A program made the translations under genes and the position numbers. 6,201 nucleotides of DNA. Origin: Oscillospiraceae bacterium (GTDB taxonomy: Bacteria; Bacillota; Clostridia; Oscillospirales; Acutalibacteraceae). Positions 1 through 5,051 of this stretch are shown here, piece after piece; position 1 is the stretch's first letter, and every line of letters starts with the position of its first letter. The stretch lies in the NCBI GenBank assembly GCA_902766855.1, contig CACXFE010000080.1:1-6201 (forward strand), read 5' to 3'. A model generated the notes under the pieces. It was not told the origin of the DNA, made no database searches, and saw nothing but the letters and a program-made list of their open reading frames with translations.

Positions 1-366
1 GGCCACCGCCCCGAACAAAGCACCGAGAAAAGCGCCTTTGCGGGATTTTTTATGCCGGTAGATCATCCCTGCCGTAAAGGTAAACACCGCGCCCAAAATA
101 AAATTGGACAGTTCCCCCACCCCGACGGAGGACGAAACCAACAAATGCAGAAGGTTTTTCAGTAGGCATACCAACACCCCGTAAACCGGCCCGAGCGCAA
201 ACGCGGTAATCAAAGCGGGTAATTCCGAAAAATCCAGTTTAATGAAGGAAGGGATGAGGAAAGGCAACGGGAAATCGAGCATCATCAGCACAAACCCGAT
301 CGCCCCCATGATTGCGGTTACCGCAACGGCTTTGATATTTTTTTTGACAGTTGGTTTTAATTTCAT
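1..366 (-). CDS. ribU: RibU, riboflavin ECF transporter S component (N-terminal part)
   Basis: Substrate-binding membrane subunit of the energy-coupling-factor riboflavin importer; it would work with the shared EcfA/A'/T module, which is not in this window. The reading frame opens at ATG 366-364 and runs off the left edge after 122 codons, so the C-terminal third or so is missing (family members are roughly 190-200 residues). Seen directly: a hydrophobic first segment at about residues 13-31, then the RibU signature around residues 43-53 (KLDFSELPALI), FALGPVYGV at 57-65, KNLLHL at 70-75 and GELSNFILG at 84-92. An AAAGGA ribosome site lies about nine bases upstream of the start. The FMN riboswitch just upstream, on the same strand, independently supports riboflavin as substrate. 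The membrane topology is known from the family; the transport role here is inferred from motifs plus riboswitch. Confidence 0.93.
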   Translation of the reverse strand, partial: MKLKPTVKKNIKAVAVTAIMGAIGFVLMMLDFPLPFLIPSFIKLDFSELPALITAFALGPVYGVLVCLLKNLLHLLVSSSVGVGELSNFILGAVFTFTAGMIYRHKKSRKGAFLGALFGAVA

Positions 367-379
367 ACCGTATTTTCCT

Positions 380-402
380 TTCTTTTTCAGGGAGAAAAAG
401 AA
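380..402 (-). promoter_or_regulatory. A/U-rich hairpin between the ribU terminator and ribosome site
   Basis: On the minus strand TTCTTTTTC (402-394) is perfectly complementary to GAAAAAGAA (388-380), with a five-base loop (393-389). The 5' arm is the T-rich tail of the preceding terminator, and the 3' arm abuts the AAAGGA ribosome site of ribU. The hairpin may add a translational layer or compete with the terminator. The complementarity is seen; the function is inference. Confidence 0.4.
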
Positions 403-430
403 GCGCGCCCCCGAAAAAATCAGGGGCGCG
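394..430 (-). terminator. Riboswitch-controlled intrinsic terminator (expression platform)
   Basis: On the minus strand CGCGCCCC (430-423) pairs perfectly with GGGGCGCG (411-404) around an 11-base loop, followed by CTTCTTTTT (402-394 region). It sits between the FMN aptamer and ribU, where firmicute FMN riboswitches usually place a terminator that forms when FMN is bound. I could not identify a convincing antiterminator partner for the GC arm by eye. Confidence 0.8.
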
Positions 431-441
431 AAAAAAACATC

Positions 442-554
442 TTTCTTCTTTCATCCGGACTTTAACCGTCGGCTTCGGAGTTTCACCGAATCAACCTGTA
501 AAGGCTCGCGGGCTATACCGCCGGTGAGGAATTGCACCTCGCCCTGAAGATTCT
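442..554 (-). promoter_or_regulatory. FMN riboswitch (RFN element)
   Basis: Reading the minus strand, all the conserved RFN blocks appear in order. P1 is closed by TCTTC (550-546) and GAAGA (448-444). Next come the GGGCGAGG...CCTCACCGGCGGT block (about 545-518), the GCCCGCGAGCC block (513-503), then TTCGGTGAAACTCCGAAGCC (490-471), and finally GACGGTTAAAGTCCGGATGAAAG. The aptamer begins almost at the predicted transcription start (about A554) and is followed by a GC-rich terminator and then ribU. High FMN is expected to stop transcription and so repress riboflavin uptake. The fold class is certain from the conserved blocks; the OFF direction is inferred from the downstream terminator and known FMN switches. 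Confidence 0.97.
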
Positions 555-560
555 GTTCCT

Positions 561-589
561 ATCATATTCCGATAGAACCCATTTGTCAA
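561..589 (-). promoter_or_regulatory. Vegetative (SigA-type) promoter of ribU
   Basis: The minus strand carries a perfect -35 TTGACA (589-584), a 17-base spacer and -10 TATGAT (566-561). The predicted start, seven bases on, is about A554, right at the aptamer's 5' side. The promoter starts only nine bases after the mscL stop codon. The near-consensus boxes at ideal spacing make this the best promoter in the window. Confidence 0.88.
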
Positions 590-598
590 GAGATTTTT

Positions 599-1033
599 TT
601 ATTTTTTCAAAGAATCGCGGATCTCGCGGAGAAGCAATACTTCCTCGGAAGGCTCTTCTTCCGCGGCTTCTTCCTCTTTCTCCTCTTCCTCTTCTTTCTT
701 CTTCTCTAATTTGGCGCGCACGCCGTTGATCGCTTTGATCACAAGGAAGATCACAAGCGCGATCAAAATAAAGTTCACGATCGCCTGAATGAAGCTGCCG
801 TAATTCAGCGAAGCCTCTTCAATGCCCTTCGCTTCATCCGCCGCACGGATCACCCAGCGAAGCGTGGTGAAATCAATACCGCCGAAAATCGCGCCGATCA
901 ACGGCATCACAATGTCATTGACCAACGAACTCACAATCGCGGTAAACGCGGAGCCCATGATCAAACCGACAGCCAAATCAATCACACTGCCGCGCGAAAT
1001 GAACTCCTTGAACTCACTGATGAATTTTTTCAT
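599..1033 (-). CDS. mscL: MscL, large-conductance mechanosensitive channel
   Basis: Homopentameric membrane channel that opens under membrane tension to release solutes during hypo-osmotic shock. The protein is 144 residues, the usual family size. The amphipathic N-terminal helix MKKFISEFKEFI is followed by TM1, the pore-lining segment, at about 17-45 (DLAVGLIMGSAF, then the MPLIGAIFGGIDF turn at 43-55). TM2 is at about 79-103 (YGSFIQAIVNFILIALVIF). The C-terminal helix motif EVLLLREIRDSLKK closes the chain at 131-144. A lysine/glutamate-rich linker (about 110-130) precedes that motif and is unusually acidic. The frame extends further upstream, but ATG 1033-1031 is chosen because GGAGGAG (1046-1040) lies six bases before it and the family N-terminus matches. 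The first 20 bases overlap the end of the methyltransferase gene in another frame. No terminator follows the gene. Confidence 0.96.
   Translation of the reverse strand: MKKFISEFKEFISRGSVIDLAVGLIMGSAFTAIVSSLVNDIVMPLIGAIFGGIDFTTLRWVIRAADEAKGIEEASLNYGSFIQAIVNFILIALVIFLVIKAINGVRAKLEKKKEEEEEKEEEAAEEEPSEEVLLLREIRDSLKK
667..707. repeat. 41-base uninterrupted polypyrimidine/polypurine tract inside mscL
   Basis: The plus strand from 667 to 707 contains only C and T, built from CTT, CTC and TTC units; the minus strand codes for the Glu/Lys linker of MscL with GAA, GAG and AAG codons. It is low-complexity coding sequence, likely prone to length change between strains in three-base steps. Confidence 0.8.
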
Positions 1034-2165
1034 TTTTTTCTCCTCCGTTTTTAAAATACAGGAACAACCGGCAAGCAATTTGCCCGTTGTAAAGTTTACG
1101 CCGTTTATCGGCGATCCTTCCAAAATGTTTTTCAAACTCGTCATGCGGGCTGATCACGGCAAATTTCCTGCCCGCGCCGCTTACAAAGCGCCGCCCCATC
1201 TCCGCATACAGTTTTTCCGCTTCCTGCACATCCAACAGTCGCTCCCCATAAGGCGGATTGGTGGCGACTACACAGCGCCTGTCCGGCACCTTGAAATCGC
1301 GGATATCCGCCACAGCGGCCTTGACCAGATGCTCCACGCCCGCTTTTTTGGCATTTGCCAAAGTAAGTTCCACACAAGCGGGATCCAGGTCATACCCCCG
1401 CGCCGCAAAATCCACCCCGTGCAGAATCTGATCCTGCGCGCGCATACGCTCCTCCCGCCAGATTTTTTCTTCTAAAAACCCGAAACGCTCAGCCGCAAAG
1501 TACCGCCGAAGCCCCGGCGCGGTTTTGGTGGCGATCAGCGCCGCTTCGATCAACAGCGTGCCGCTCCCGCAAAAGGGATCCAAAAACAAAGTATCGGGGA
1601 AAACCCGCACCTGATCGCAAATCGCGGCGGCAAGGGTTTCTTTCAGCGGCGCATCGTTCGATACCCGGCGATACCCGCGCTTGTGCAACCCTTCCCCCGA
1701 GGTATCCAGCATCAGGGTGACCCTGTTTTTATGAATGGAAAAGCGCACCCGGATCTCCGGGCCGGTTTCTTCAAAATAGGAAACCGCATAAGATTGTTTC
1801 AAACGCTCTACAATGGCTTTTTTGATGATAGACTGACAATCCGGAATGCTGAACAGCGCCGAATCCAAACTCCATCCGTTGACGGGGAATGCGTCGTCCC
1901 GGCGGAGATAGTCTTCCCACCGAAGCGCCTTGACGCCTTCAAACAGTTCGTTAAAAGTAACGGCCTCAAATTCCCCGACCACCAGCATGATCCGCTCTGC
2001 AAAGCGGGAACAGATGTTGGCGCGGGCGATCATATGCGCGCTGCCCGAAAGCATCACCCGCCCGTTTTCCGCCGTGACCTCTTCAAATCCCATCCGGCGA
2101 AATTCATCCGCGGCGATCCCTTCTATGCCGAAAAGGCACGGCGCGGCTAAACGATACTCCTTCAT
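1014..2165 (-). CDS. ypsC: THUMP-domain class I SAM-dependent 23S rRNA methyltransferase (YpsC/RlmL type)
   Basis: Predicted guanine-N2 methyltransferase of 23S rRNA, equivalent to the N-terminal RlmL half of E. coli RlmKL. The 383-residue length fits the stand-alone firmicute form. The N-terminal THUMP region covers about 1-165, including the FPVNGWSLDS segment at 93-102. The Rossmann methyltransferase domain follows: DPFCGSGTLLIEAA (motif I, 196-209), GYDLDP (257-262, ribose-binding acidic loop) and the catalytic NPPYGERL (motif IV, 303-310). The start ATG 2165-2163 follows directly on the TGA of the fumarase gene, and its ribosome site AGAGGT (2178-2173) lies inside that gene, so translation is probably coupled. 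The 3' end overlaps mscL by 20 bases and contains the mscL ribosome site; the last ten residues are therefore probably shaped by that overlap. The exact target base (G2445 equivalent) is inferred from the family. Confidence 0.93.
   Translation of the reverse strand: MKEYRLAAPCLFGIEGIAADEFRRMGFEEVTAENGRVMLSGSAHMIARANICSRFAERIMLVVGEFEAVTFNELFEGVKALRWEDYLRRDDAFPVNGWSLDSALFSIPDCQSIIKKAIVERLKQSYAVSYFEETGPEIRVRFSIHKNRVTLMLDTSGEGLHKRGYRRVSNDAPLKETLAAAICDQVRVFPDTLFLDPFCGSGTLLIEAALIATKTAPGLRRYFAAERFGFLEEKIWREERMRAQDQILHGVDFAARGYDLDPACVELTLANAKKAGVEHLVKAAVADIRDFKVPDRRCVVATNPPYGERLLDVQEAEKLYAEMGRRFVSGAGRKFAVISPHDEFEKHFGRIADKRRKLYNGQIACRLFLYFKNGGEKNEKIHQ
1040..1046 (-). promoter_or_regulatory. mscL ribosome binding site embedded in ypsC
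   Basis: GGAGGAG on the minus strand, six bases before the mscL ATG. It lies within the last codons of the methyltransferase gene. It decides the mscL start against the longer open frame that reaches 1144. Confidence 0.85.
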
Positions 2166-3014
2166 TCATTTGACCTCTGTGGTTTGATGCCGTGTAACAT
2201 GGCACCCGATATTGACTGCCACCGGCAGCCCGGCAATATGGGTTGCCCCGGTTTCGATATTCACGGCAAGCGCCGTGGTAACGCCGCCGAATCCCTGCGG
2301 GCCGATCCCGAGAAGATTGATCTTTTCGAGCAGTTCTTCTTCCATTTCCCGATAATACGGGTCACCGTTCGGGGTTTCGGTACTGCGGCAAAGCGCCTTC
2401 TTTGCAAGAAGCGCGCACTGCTCAAAATCGCCCCCGATTCCTACGCCGACCACCATCGGCGGGCAAGGGTTATTCGACGCTTTTTTCACAATATCCAATA
2501 CCGCGGCGATCACACCATCCCTCCCGTCAAACGGGGTGAGCATGCGAATGCCGCTCATATTCTCACTGCCGAAGCCTTTCGGCGCTACCGTGATCCGCAC
2601 CGCCGCCCCATCGGTAACGGTGGTATGAATCACAGCGGGGGTGTTATCCCCGGTATTGACCCGCCGAAGCGGATCCGCCACCACCGATTTGCGAAGCAGA
2701 CCTTTTTCATAGCCTTCCCGCACGCCGGCTTGCACGGCTTCGTACAAGGCGCCGCCCGTAAAATGCACATCCTGCCCGATCTCTAAAAAAACCACCGCCA
2801 TGCCGGTATCCTGGCAAATGGGAAGCGAATACTCTTCCGCGGCTTCTAAATTTTTTTGCAGATCGCACAAGATGCTTTTGGCAAGCGGCGCGGTTTCCGC
2901 CGCTTGGGCTTGTCCGATTTTTTTCACAATATCACAGGGCAGTTCTTTATTGGCACGGATGCAAAGGTCGCAAACGGCGGCTTTTACCCTGTCTACGGAT
3001 ATTTCGTTGATCAT
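2166..3014 (-). CDS. fumA: Class I fumarate hydratase, alpha subunit (Fe-S)
   Basis: Alpha (N-terminal) half of an oxygen-sensitive [4Fe-4S] hydro-lyase that interconverts fumarate and L-malate; the closely related TtdA acts on L-tartrate. The 282 residues equal the usual split alpha subunit. The three cysteines expected as cluster ligands are present in context: C67 in LPICQDTG, C184 in NPCPPMVVGVGIGG, and C271 in NIGCHVTRH. A KGFGSENMS motif (146-154) and GIGPQGFGG (236-244) are also family hallmarks. The open frame starts at a TTG at 3029, but ATG 3014-3012 is preferred because GGGAGGG (3024-3018) sits just before it. The beta subunit, which supplies the rest of the active site and usually follows directly, is not downstream, where ypsC begins with no gap, and is not elsewhere in the window. 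Fumarase is favoured over tartrate dehydratase only on general abundance. Confidence 0.92.
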   Translation of the reverse strand: MINEISVDRVKAAVCDLCIRANKELPCDIVKKIGQAQAAETAPLAKSILCDLQKNLEAAEEYSLPICQDTGMAVVFLEIGQDVHFTGGALYEAVQAGVREGYEKGLLRKSVVADPLRRVNTGDNTPAVIHTTVTDGAAVRITVAPKGFGSENMSGIRMLTPFDGRDGVIAAVLDIVKKASNNPCPPMVVGVGIGGDFEQCALLAKKALCRSTETPNGDPYYREMEEELLEKINLLGIGPQGFGGVTTALAVNIETGATHIAGLPVAVNIGCHVTRHQTTEVK

Positions 3015-3017
3015 ACG

Positions 3018-3024
3018 CCCTCCC
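3018..3024 (-). promoter_or_regulatory. Ribosome binding site deciding the fumA start
   Basis: GGGAGGG on the minus strand, three bases before ATG 3014. The upstream in-frame TTG at 3029 would place this site inside the coding region, so the shorter start is chosen. The gap 3015-3099 holds no convincing promoter; a weak six-base-pair hairpin lies at 3078-3094. Confidence 0.75.
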
Positions 3025-3099
3025 GGCAAAACCGAAAGCCGAACCGTATGCCGGCCCGCCTTTCACTCGTTTCGCAAAACAACTCCCCGTTGTTATCGG

Positions 3100-3552
3100 T
3101 TATTTACCGGCGCCGCGCCTGGATCTGCGCGCATCCGGGTTTTTGCGTTTCATCTCTGAAAATTTTTCATCGCTGGTTTGTTTGAAGCGATTCATCATTT
3201 CTTCAAAACTTTGCGGCTCTTGCTTTTTAGGCGCCCAGGTATAAGAGCCATCCGGCTTCGGAGGCGGCGCAGGAGCACGCCTTTCGCGGCGTTCGCGATT
3301 TTCGGGGGATTTTTCCGGCTCTAACGCGCGCTTGATACTGAGGCTGATCTTGCCGTCTTCTCCGATACTTAAAATTTTGACCTTGGTTTCGTCCCCGATT
3401 TTCACAAATTCATTGATATCGTTGACATAGGTGCGCGCCACTTCGGAAATATGTACCATTCCCGATTTTCCGCCGCCCAAATCCAGAAAAACGCCGAAAT
3501 TGGTAATCCCGGTCACTTTTCCTTCCACGATCTGCCCCACTGAAAGTTCCAT
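3100..3552 (-). CDS. yabR: YabR, S1-domain RNA-binding protein
   Basis: Small cytoplasmic protein of the YabR/general stress protein 13 group, ribosome- or RNA-associated by family; its exact role is not settled. The 150 residues start with one S1 (OB-fold) domain at about 1-75: VGQIVEGKVTGITNFGVFLDL, then GMVHISEVA at 31-39, DGKISLSIK at 66-74. A charged linker follows, rich in Arg, Glu and Pro (about 80-110). The C-terminal segment SFEEMMNRFK (115-124) plus basic tail RRSRRGAGK matches the tail seen in Bacillus YabR. GAGGAGG (3572-3566) is a strong ribosome site but 13 bases from the ATG, longer than ideal; the ATG is kept because it aligns with the family N-terminus. It lies 27 bases after divIC, as in the standard yab order, so it is probably co-transcribed with divIC. 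Confidence 0.92.
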   Translation of the reverse strand: MELSVGQIVEGKVTGITNFGVFLDLGGGKSGMVHISEVARTYVNDINEFVKIGDETKVKILSIGEDGKISLSIKRALEPEKSPENRERRERRAPAPPPKPDGSYTWAPKKQEPQSFEEMMNRFKQTSDEKFSEMKRKNPDARRSRRGAGK

Positions 3553-3579
3553 AAAAATGAATGATCCTCCTCAAAAAAA

Positions 3580-3870
3580 TTAACTGCCGGATATATCGAT
3601 AAAAACCTGCTCGTCCGGATAAACATAGCCGAGCCGTTCTCTTGCCGCTTTTTCGATCACTTTCGCCTCAGACCCATCCGCCAGGATCGATTTTAATTCT
3701 TCAATATCATTCGCGGTGGCCTGCGCTTCCTGCTCTAATTCGCGCAATTTTTGCCGGCTGGCGCCCAGCTCCTGCCAAAGACCCGCCAGCGTGGCGATCA
3801 TATACACACAAATGCCGAGAATCATAAGCCGAAGGAGTATGCTTTTGCGCTGTCCGTTTTGCTTTTTCAT
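3580..3870 (-). CDS. divIC: DivIC/FtsB-type septum formation initiator protein
   Basis: Single-pass divisome protein that forms a complex with FtsL and DivIB/FtsQ at the septum. The 96 residues show a short basic cytoplasmic N-terminus, one membrane segment at about 11-31, an extracytoplasmic coiled coil at about 34-64 (rich in Glu, Leu, Lys, Gln), and the conserved C-terminal module EKAARERLGYVYPDEQVFI at 73-91. Length and architecture are typical of the family. The start ATG 3870-3868 has only a moderate ribosome site (GGGGTG at 3881-3876). A separate vegetative promoter overlaps the end of yabQ, which fits a protein needed in growing cells placed behind sporulation genes. The stop codon is 27 bases before yabR. 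Confidence 0.94.
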   Translation of the reverse strand: MKKQNGQRKSILLRLMILGICVYMIATLAGLWQELGASRQKLRELEQEAQATANDIEELKSILADGSEAKVIEKAARERLGYVYPDEQVFIDISGS

Positions 3871-3913
3871 TCCAGCACCCCGTTTCCATCGTCATTCATC
3901 CGTTTACCAAGAT

Positions 3914-3943
3914 AGTATATACCAAAACAACCTGCTTTTTCAA
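3914..3943 (-). promoter_or_regulatory. Vegetative promoter of divIC-yabR, overlapping the yabQ stop
   Basis: The minus strand has -35 TTGAAA (3943-3938), whose TGA is the yabQ stop codon, then an 18-base spacer to -10 TATACT (3919-3914); a 16-base spacing to TATATA (3921-3916) is the alternative. It would give divIC expression independent of the sporulation genes upstream. The boxes are seen; activity is inferred. Confidence 0.6.
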
Positions 3944-4386
3944 GAGTTTTTTGCGGGTTTCTGCTTCTTTTTGCAAATTTTTTTCAACTTTTCAGCCACA
4001 CGAGCCGTTTTTTGCACCGCCGCCGCTGTAAAACGGCCTGCCCACGCCGAAATCCGGCGCGCCGATGCCGCCCCCATCCGGATCCCCGCGGCAAGCGCCG
4101 GGCAAAAAAACCGGGACAAGGTGACACGGCAAAGAACAAAACCGACCGCGATCCCCAAAAACAGGTACAATCGCATGGCGCCACCCGTAAAAACCAACTG
4201 CAAACAAAAACAACCGATCGCCGCTATAAGGGAAAACACCATATCTTCCGCAAAAACGCGAAGAGAAGAAAGGCGCAGTGCCCTCCTTGCCGCCCGCAAA
4301 ACATCATAAAGCAGGCAAACGGCAACACCAAATCCCACCGCGATCCCGAAAGAAAGCAGTTGGGCGGCAGAATGAATCTCCCACAT
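3940..4386 (-). CDS. yabQ: YabQ, spore cortex biosynthesis membrane protein
   Basis: Sporulation membrane protein; in Bacillus subtilis YabQ is made in the mother cell, localises to the forespore membrane and is required for cortex formation. The 148 residues contain three hydrophobic segments at about 8-28, 46-66 and 71-90. The family signature YDVLRAARR lies at 27-35 after the first segment, EDMVF at 47-51, and RLYLFLGIAVGF at 72-83. A long basic, alanine-rich C-terminal tail (about 105-148, ending in many lysines) is expected to be cytoplasmic. The start ATG 4386 lies three bases after the yabP stop, and its ribosome site AGGTGAG (4395-4389) overlaps that stop, so the two are translationally linked. 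The stop codon sits inside the -35 box of the divIC promoter. Confidence 0.93.
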   Translation of the reverse strand: MWEIHSAAQLLSFGIAVGFGVAVCLLYDVLRAARRALRLSSLRVFAEDMVFSLIAAIGCFCLQLVFTGGAMRLYLFLGIAVGFVLCRVTLSRFFCPALAAGIRMGAASARRISAWAGRFTAAAVQKTARVAEKLKKICKKKQKPAKNS

Positions 4387-4389
4387 AAC

Positions 4390-4653
4390 TCACCTGAAAA
4401 GGCGGGAGAAAAAGCCGCCGCTTTCCTGTGCCGAATAAGCCACGGCGTAAAACCTGCCTTCGGCCGTTAAGTCGCCGGTTTCATGGTCAAACCCGATGAT
4501 CCGCATCGCCGTGCCTTTAACGGTCATCCGCCCGAGCGCGGTTTCCATTTGAATGGTTTCCTCGTCAAACGCCAAAACATCTTTCACACCCGAAAGGGTC
4601 AATTTTTTCCCGTTTTCCATAATCAAGTGATGATTGCCGCGTATTTCTTCCAC
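4390..4653 (-). CDS. yabP: YabP, sporulation protein (YabP/YqfC family)
   Basis: Small mother-cell sporulation protein; Bacillus yabP and yabQ are adjacent and under SigE. The 87 residues (start as below) show the family pattern: HHLIMENGKKLTLSGVKDV near the N-terminus, FDEETI, then LGRMTVKGTAMRI, ETGDLTAEG and the terminal GGFFSRLFR. The frame is open to a GTG at 4662, but the second GTG (4653-4651) is preferred because AAAAGGTG (4669-4662) then lies eight bases upstream and the protein begins MEE..., as clostridial homologues do. A GTG start keeps expression modest. An 80-base gap separates it from rqcP, and that gap and the rqcP end carry a candidate SigE-type promoter. Confidence 0.92.
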   Translation of the reverse strand: MEEIRGNHHLIMENGKKLTLSGVKDVLAFDEETIQMETALGRMTVKGTAMRIIGFDHETGDLTAEGRFYAVAYSAQESGGFFSRLFR

Positions 4654-4661
4654 AAAAAGCA

Positions 4662-4669
4662 CACCTTTT
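4662..4669 (-). promoter_or_regulatory. yabP ribosome binding site deciding a GTG start
   Basis: AAAAGGTG on the minus strand, eight bases before GTG 4653. The in-frame GTG at 4662 would overlap this site and leaves only a poor signal (GGGA) upstream. Confidence 0.6.
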
Positions 4670-4720
4670 CCCGTATTGCGGCGCCATGCGCCACATTATC
4701 ATCATATTGCGGTATGCGAT

Positions 4721-4749
4721 TTGTTATGCGCGGTCAATCAATAATTTTA
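4721..4749 (-). promoter_or_regulatory. Candidate SigE-type promoter of yabPQ
   Basis: The minus strand shows TAAAATT (4749-4743), six of seven matches to the SigE -35 (KMATATT), a 14-base spacer and a -10 beginning CATA (4728-4721, CATAACAA), only a partial match to CATACAnT. It overlaps the rqcP 3' end, 68 bases before yabP. Known SigE control of Bacillus yabP/yabQ makes it plausible; the -10 is weak. Confidence 0.3.
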
Positions 4750-4976
4750 TAAAGATCCGCGGCGTCATCCTTGCGCACGGTTTCTGCTGTGGAGAGTACC
4801 TGCGCTTTCAGCGTGCGGCTGCCGAATGCGATCTCGATCACATCGCCCACCTTTACCTCATAAGAAGCGCGGGCGGGTTTTCCCCCTACCAATACACGCC
4901 CCGCGTCGCACGCTTCGTTTGCCACGGTACGCCGCTTGATGATCCGGGAAACTTTTAAATATTTATCCAATCGCAT
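4734..4976 (-). CDS. rqcP: RqcP (YabO), S4-domain ribosome quality-control factor
   Basis: RNA-binding Hsp15-like protein that in Bacillus works with RqcH on obstructed 50S subunits to add alanine tails to stalled nascent chains. The 80 residues are almost entirely one S4 domain: MRLDKYLKVSRIIKRRTVAN at the N-terminus, including the conserved basic pair R15-R16, then AGRVLVGGKPARASYEVKVG (25-44) and GDVIEIAFG (44-52). The AADLYKIID end matches YabO. Three ATGs are in frame (5000, 4994, 4976); 4976 is chosen because the family begins MRLDK and GGTGA (4985-4981) precedes it. The gene lies behind a hairpin that follows hup, and no clear promoter is visible in the short gap, so it may depend on read-through from hup. 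Confidence 0.94.
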   Translation of the reverse strand: MRLDKYLKVSRIIKRRTVANEACDAGRVLVGGKPARASYEVKVGDVIEIAFGSRTLKAQVLSTAETVRKDDAADLYKIID

Positions 4977-5008
4977 ACTGTCACCGCTTTCCATGGTCAT
5001 TGTATAAA

Positions 5009-5033
5009 TTTAGCCGCCCAACGGGCGGCTAAA
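5009..5033 (-). terminator. GC-rich hairpin after hup (terminator or attenuator)
   Basis: TTTAGCCGCCC (5033-5023) pairs perfectly with GGGCGGCTAAA (5019-5009) around a three-base loop, 18 bases after the hup stop. The tail on the minus strand is TTTATAC, with no long T-run, so termination may be partial. It is a perfect 11-base-pair inverted repeat, readable from both strands. Confidence 0.7.
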
Positions 5034-5051
5034 CCAACTGTTAAGTAAACC

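Noticed and set aside
242..547. Plus-strand open frame of about 100 codons
   Set aside because: It is antisense to ribU and runs through the FMN riboswitch; the composition is low-complexity and there is no ribosome site.
561..578. Inverted repeat CTATC/GATAG as an mscL terminator
   Set aside because: Only five to seven pairs including a wobble, no T-run after it, and it coincides with the ribU promoter spacer and -10 box.
1014..1040. Programmed slippage on the A7 run at the ypsC-mscL overlap
   Set aside because: The run is explained by the mscL ribosome-site spacer and Lys codons; a fusion of a methyltransferase to a channel has no support.
822..1475. Plus-strand open frame of 217 codons
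   Set aside because: It lies antisense to mscL and the methyltransferase, both clearly real by motif; the product has no recognisable domain.
2184..2786. Plus-strand open frame of 200 codons opposite fumA
   Set aside because: It is a mirror of the fumarase frame, rich in His and Arg as expected of antisense reading of a G+C-rich gene.
3078..3094. Hairpin after yabR as a terminator
   Set aside because: Six A/T-rich pairs with a short broken T stretch; too weak to call.
3556..3558. ATT as an alternative yabR start at better spacing from GGAGG
   Set aside because: AUU starts are very rare and the family N-terminus aligns with the ATG two codons later.
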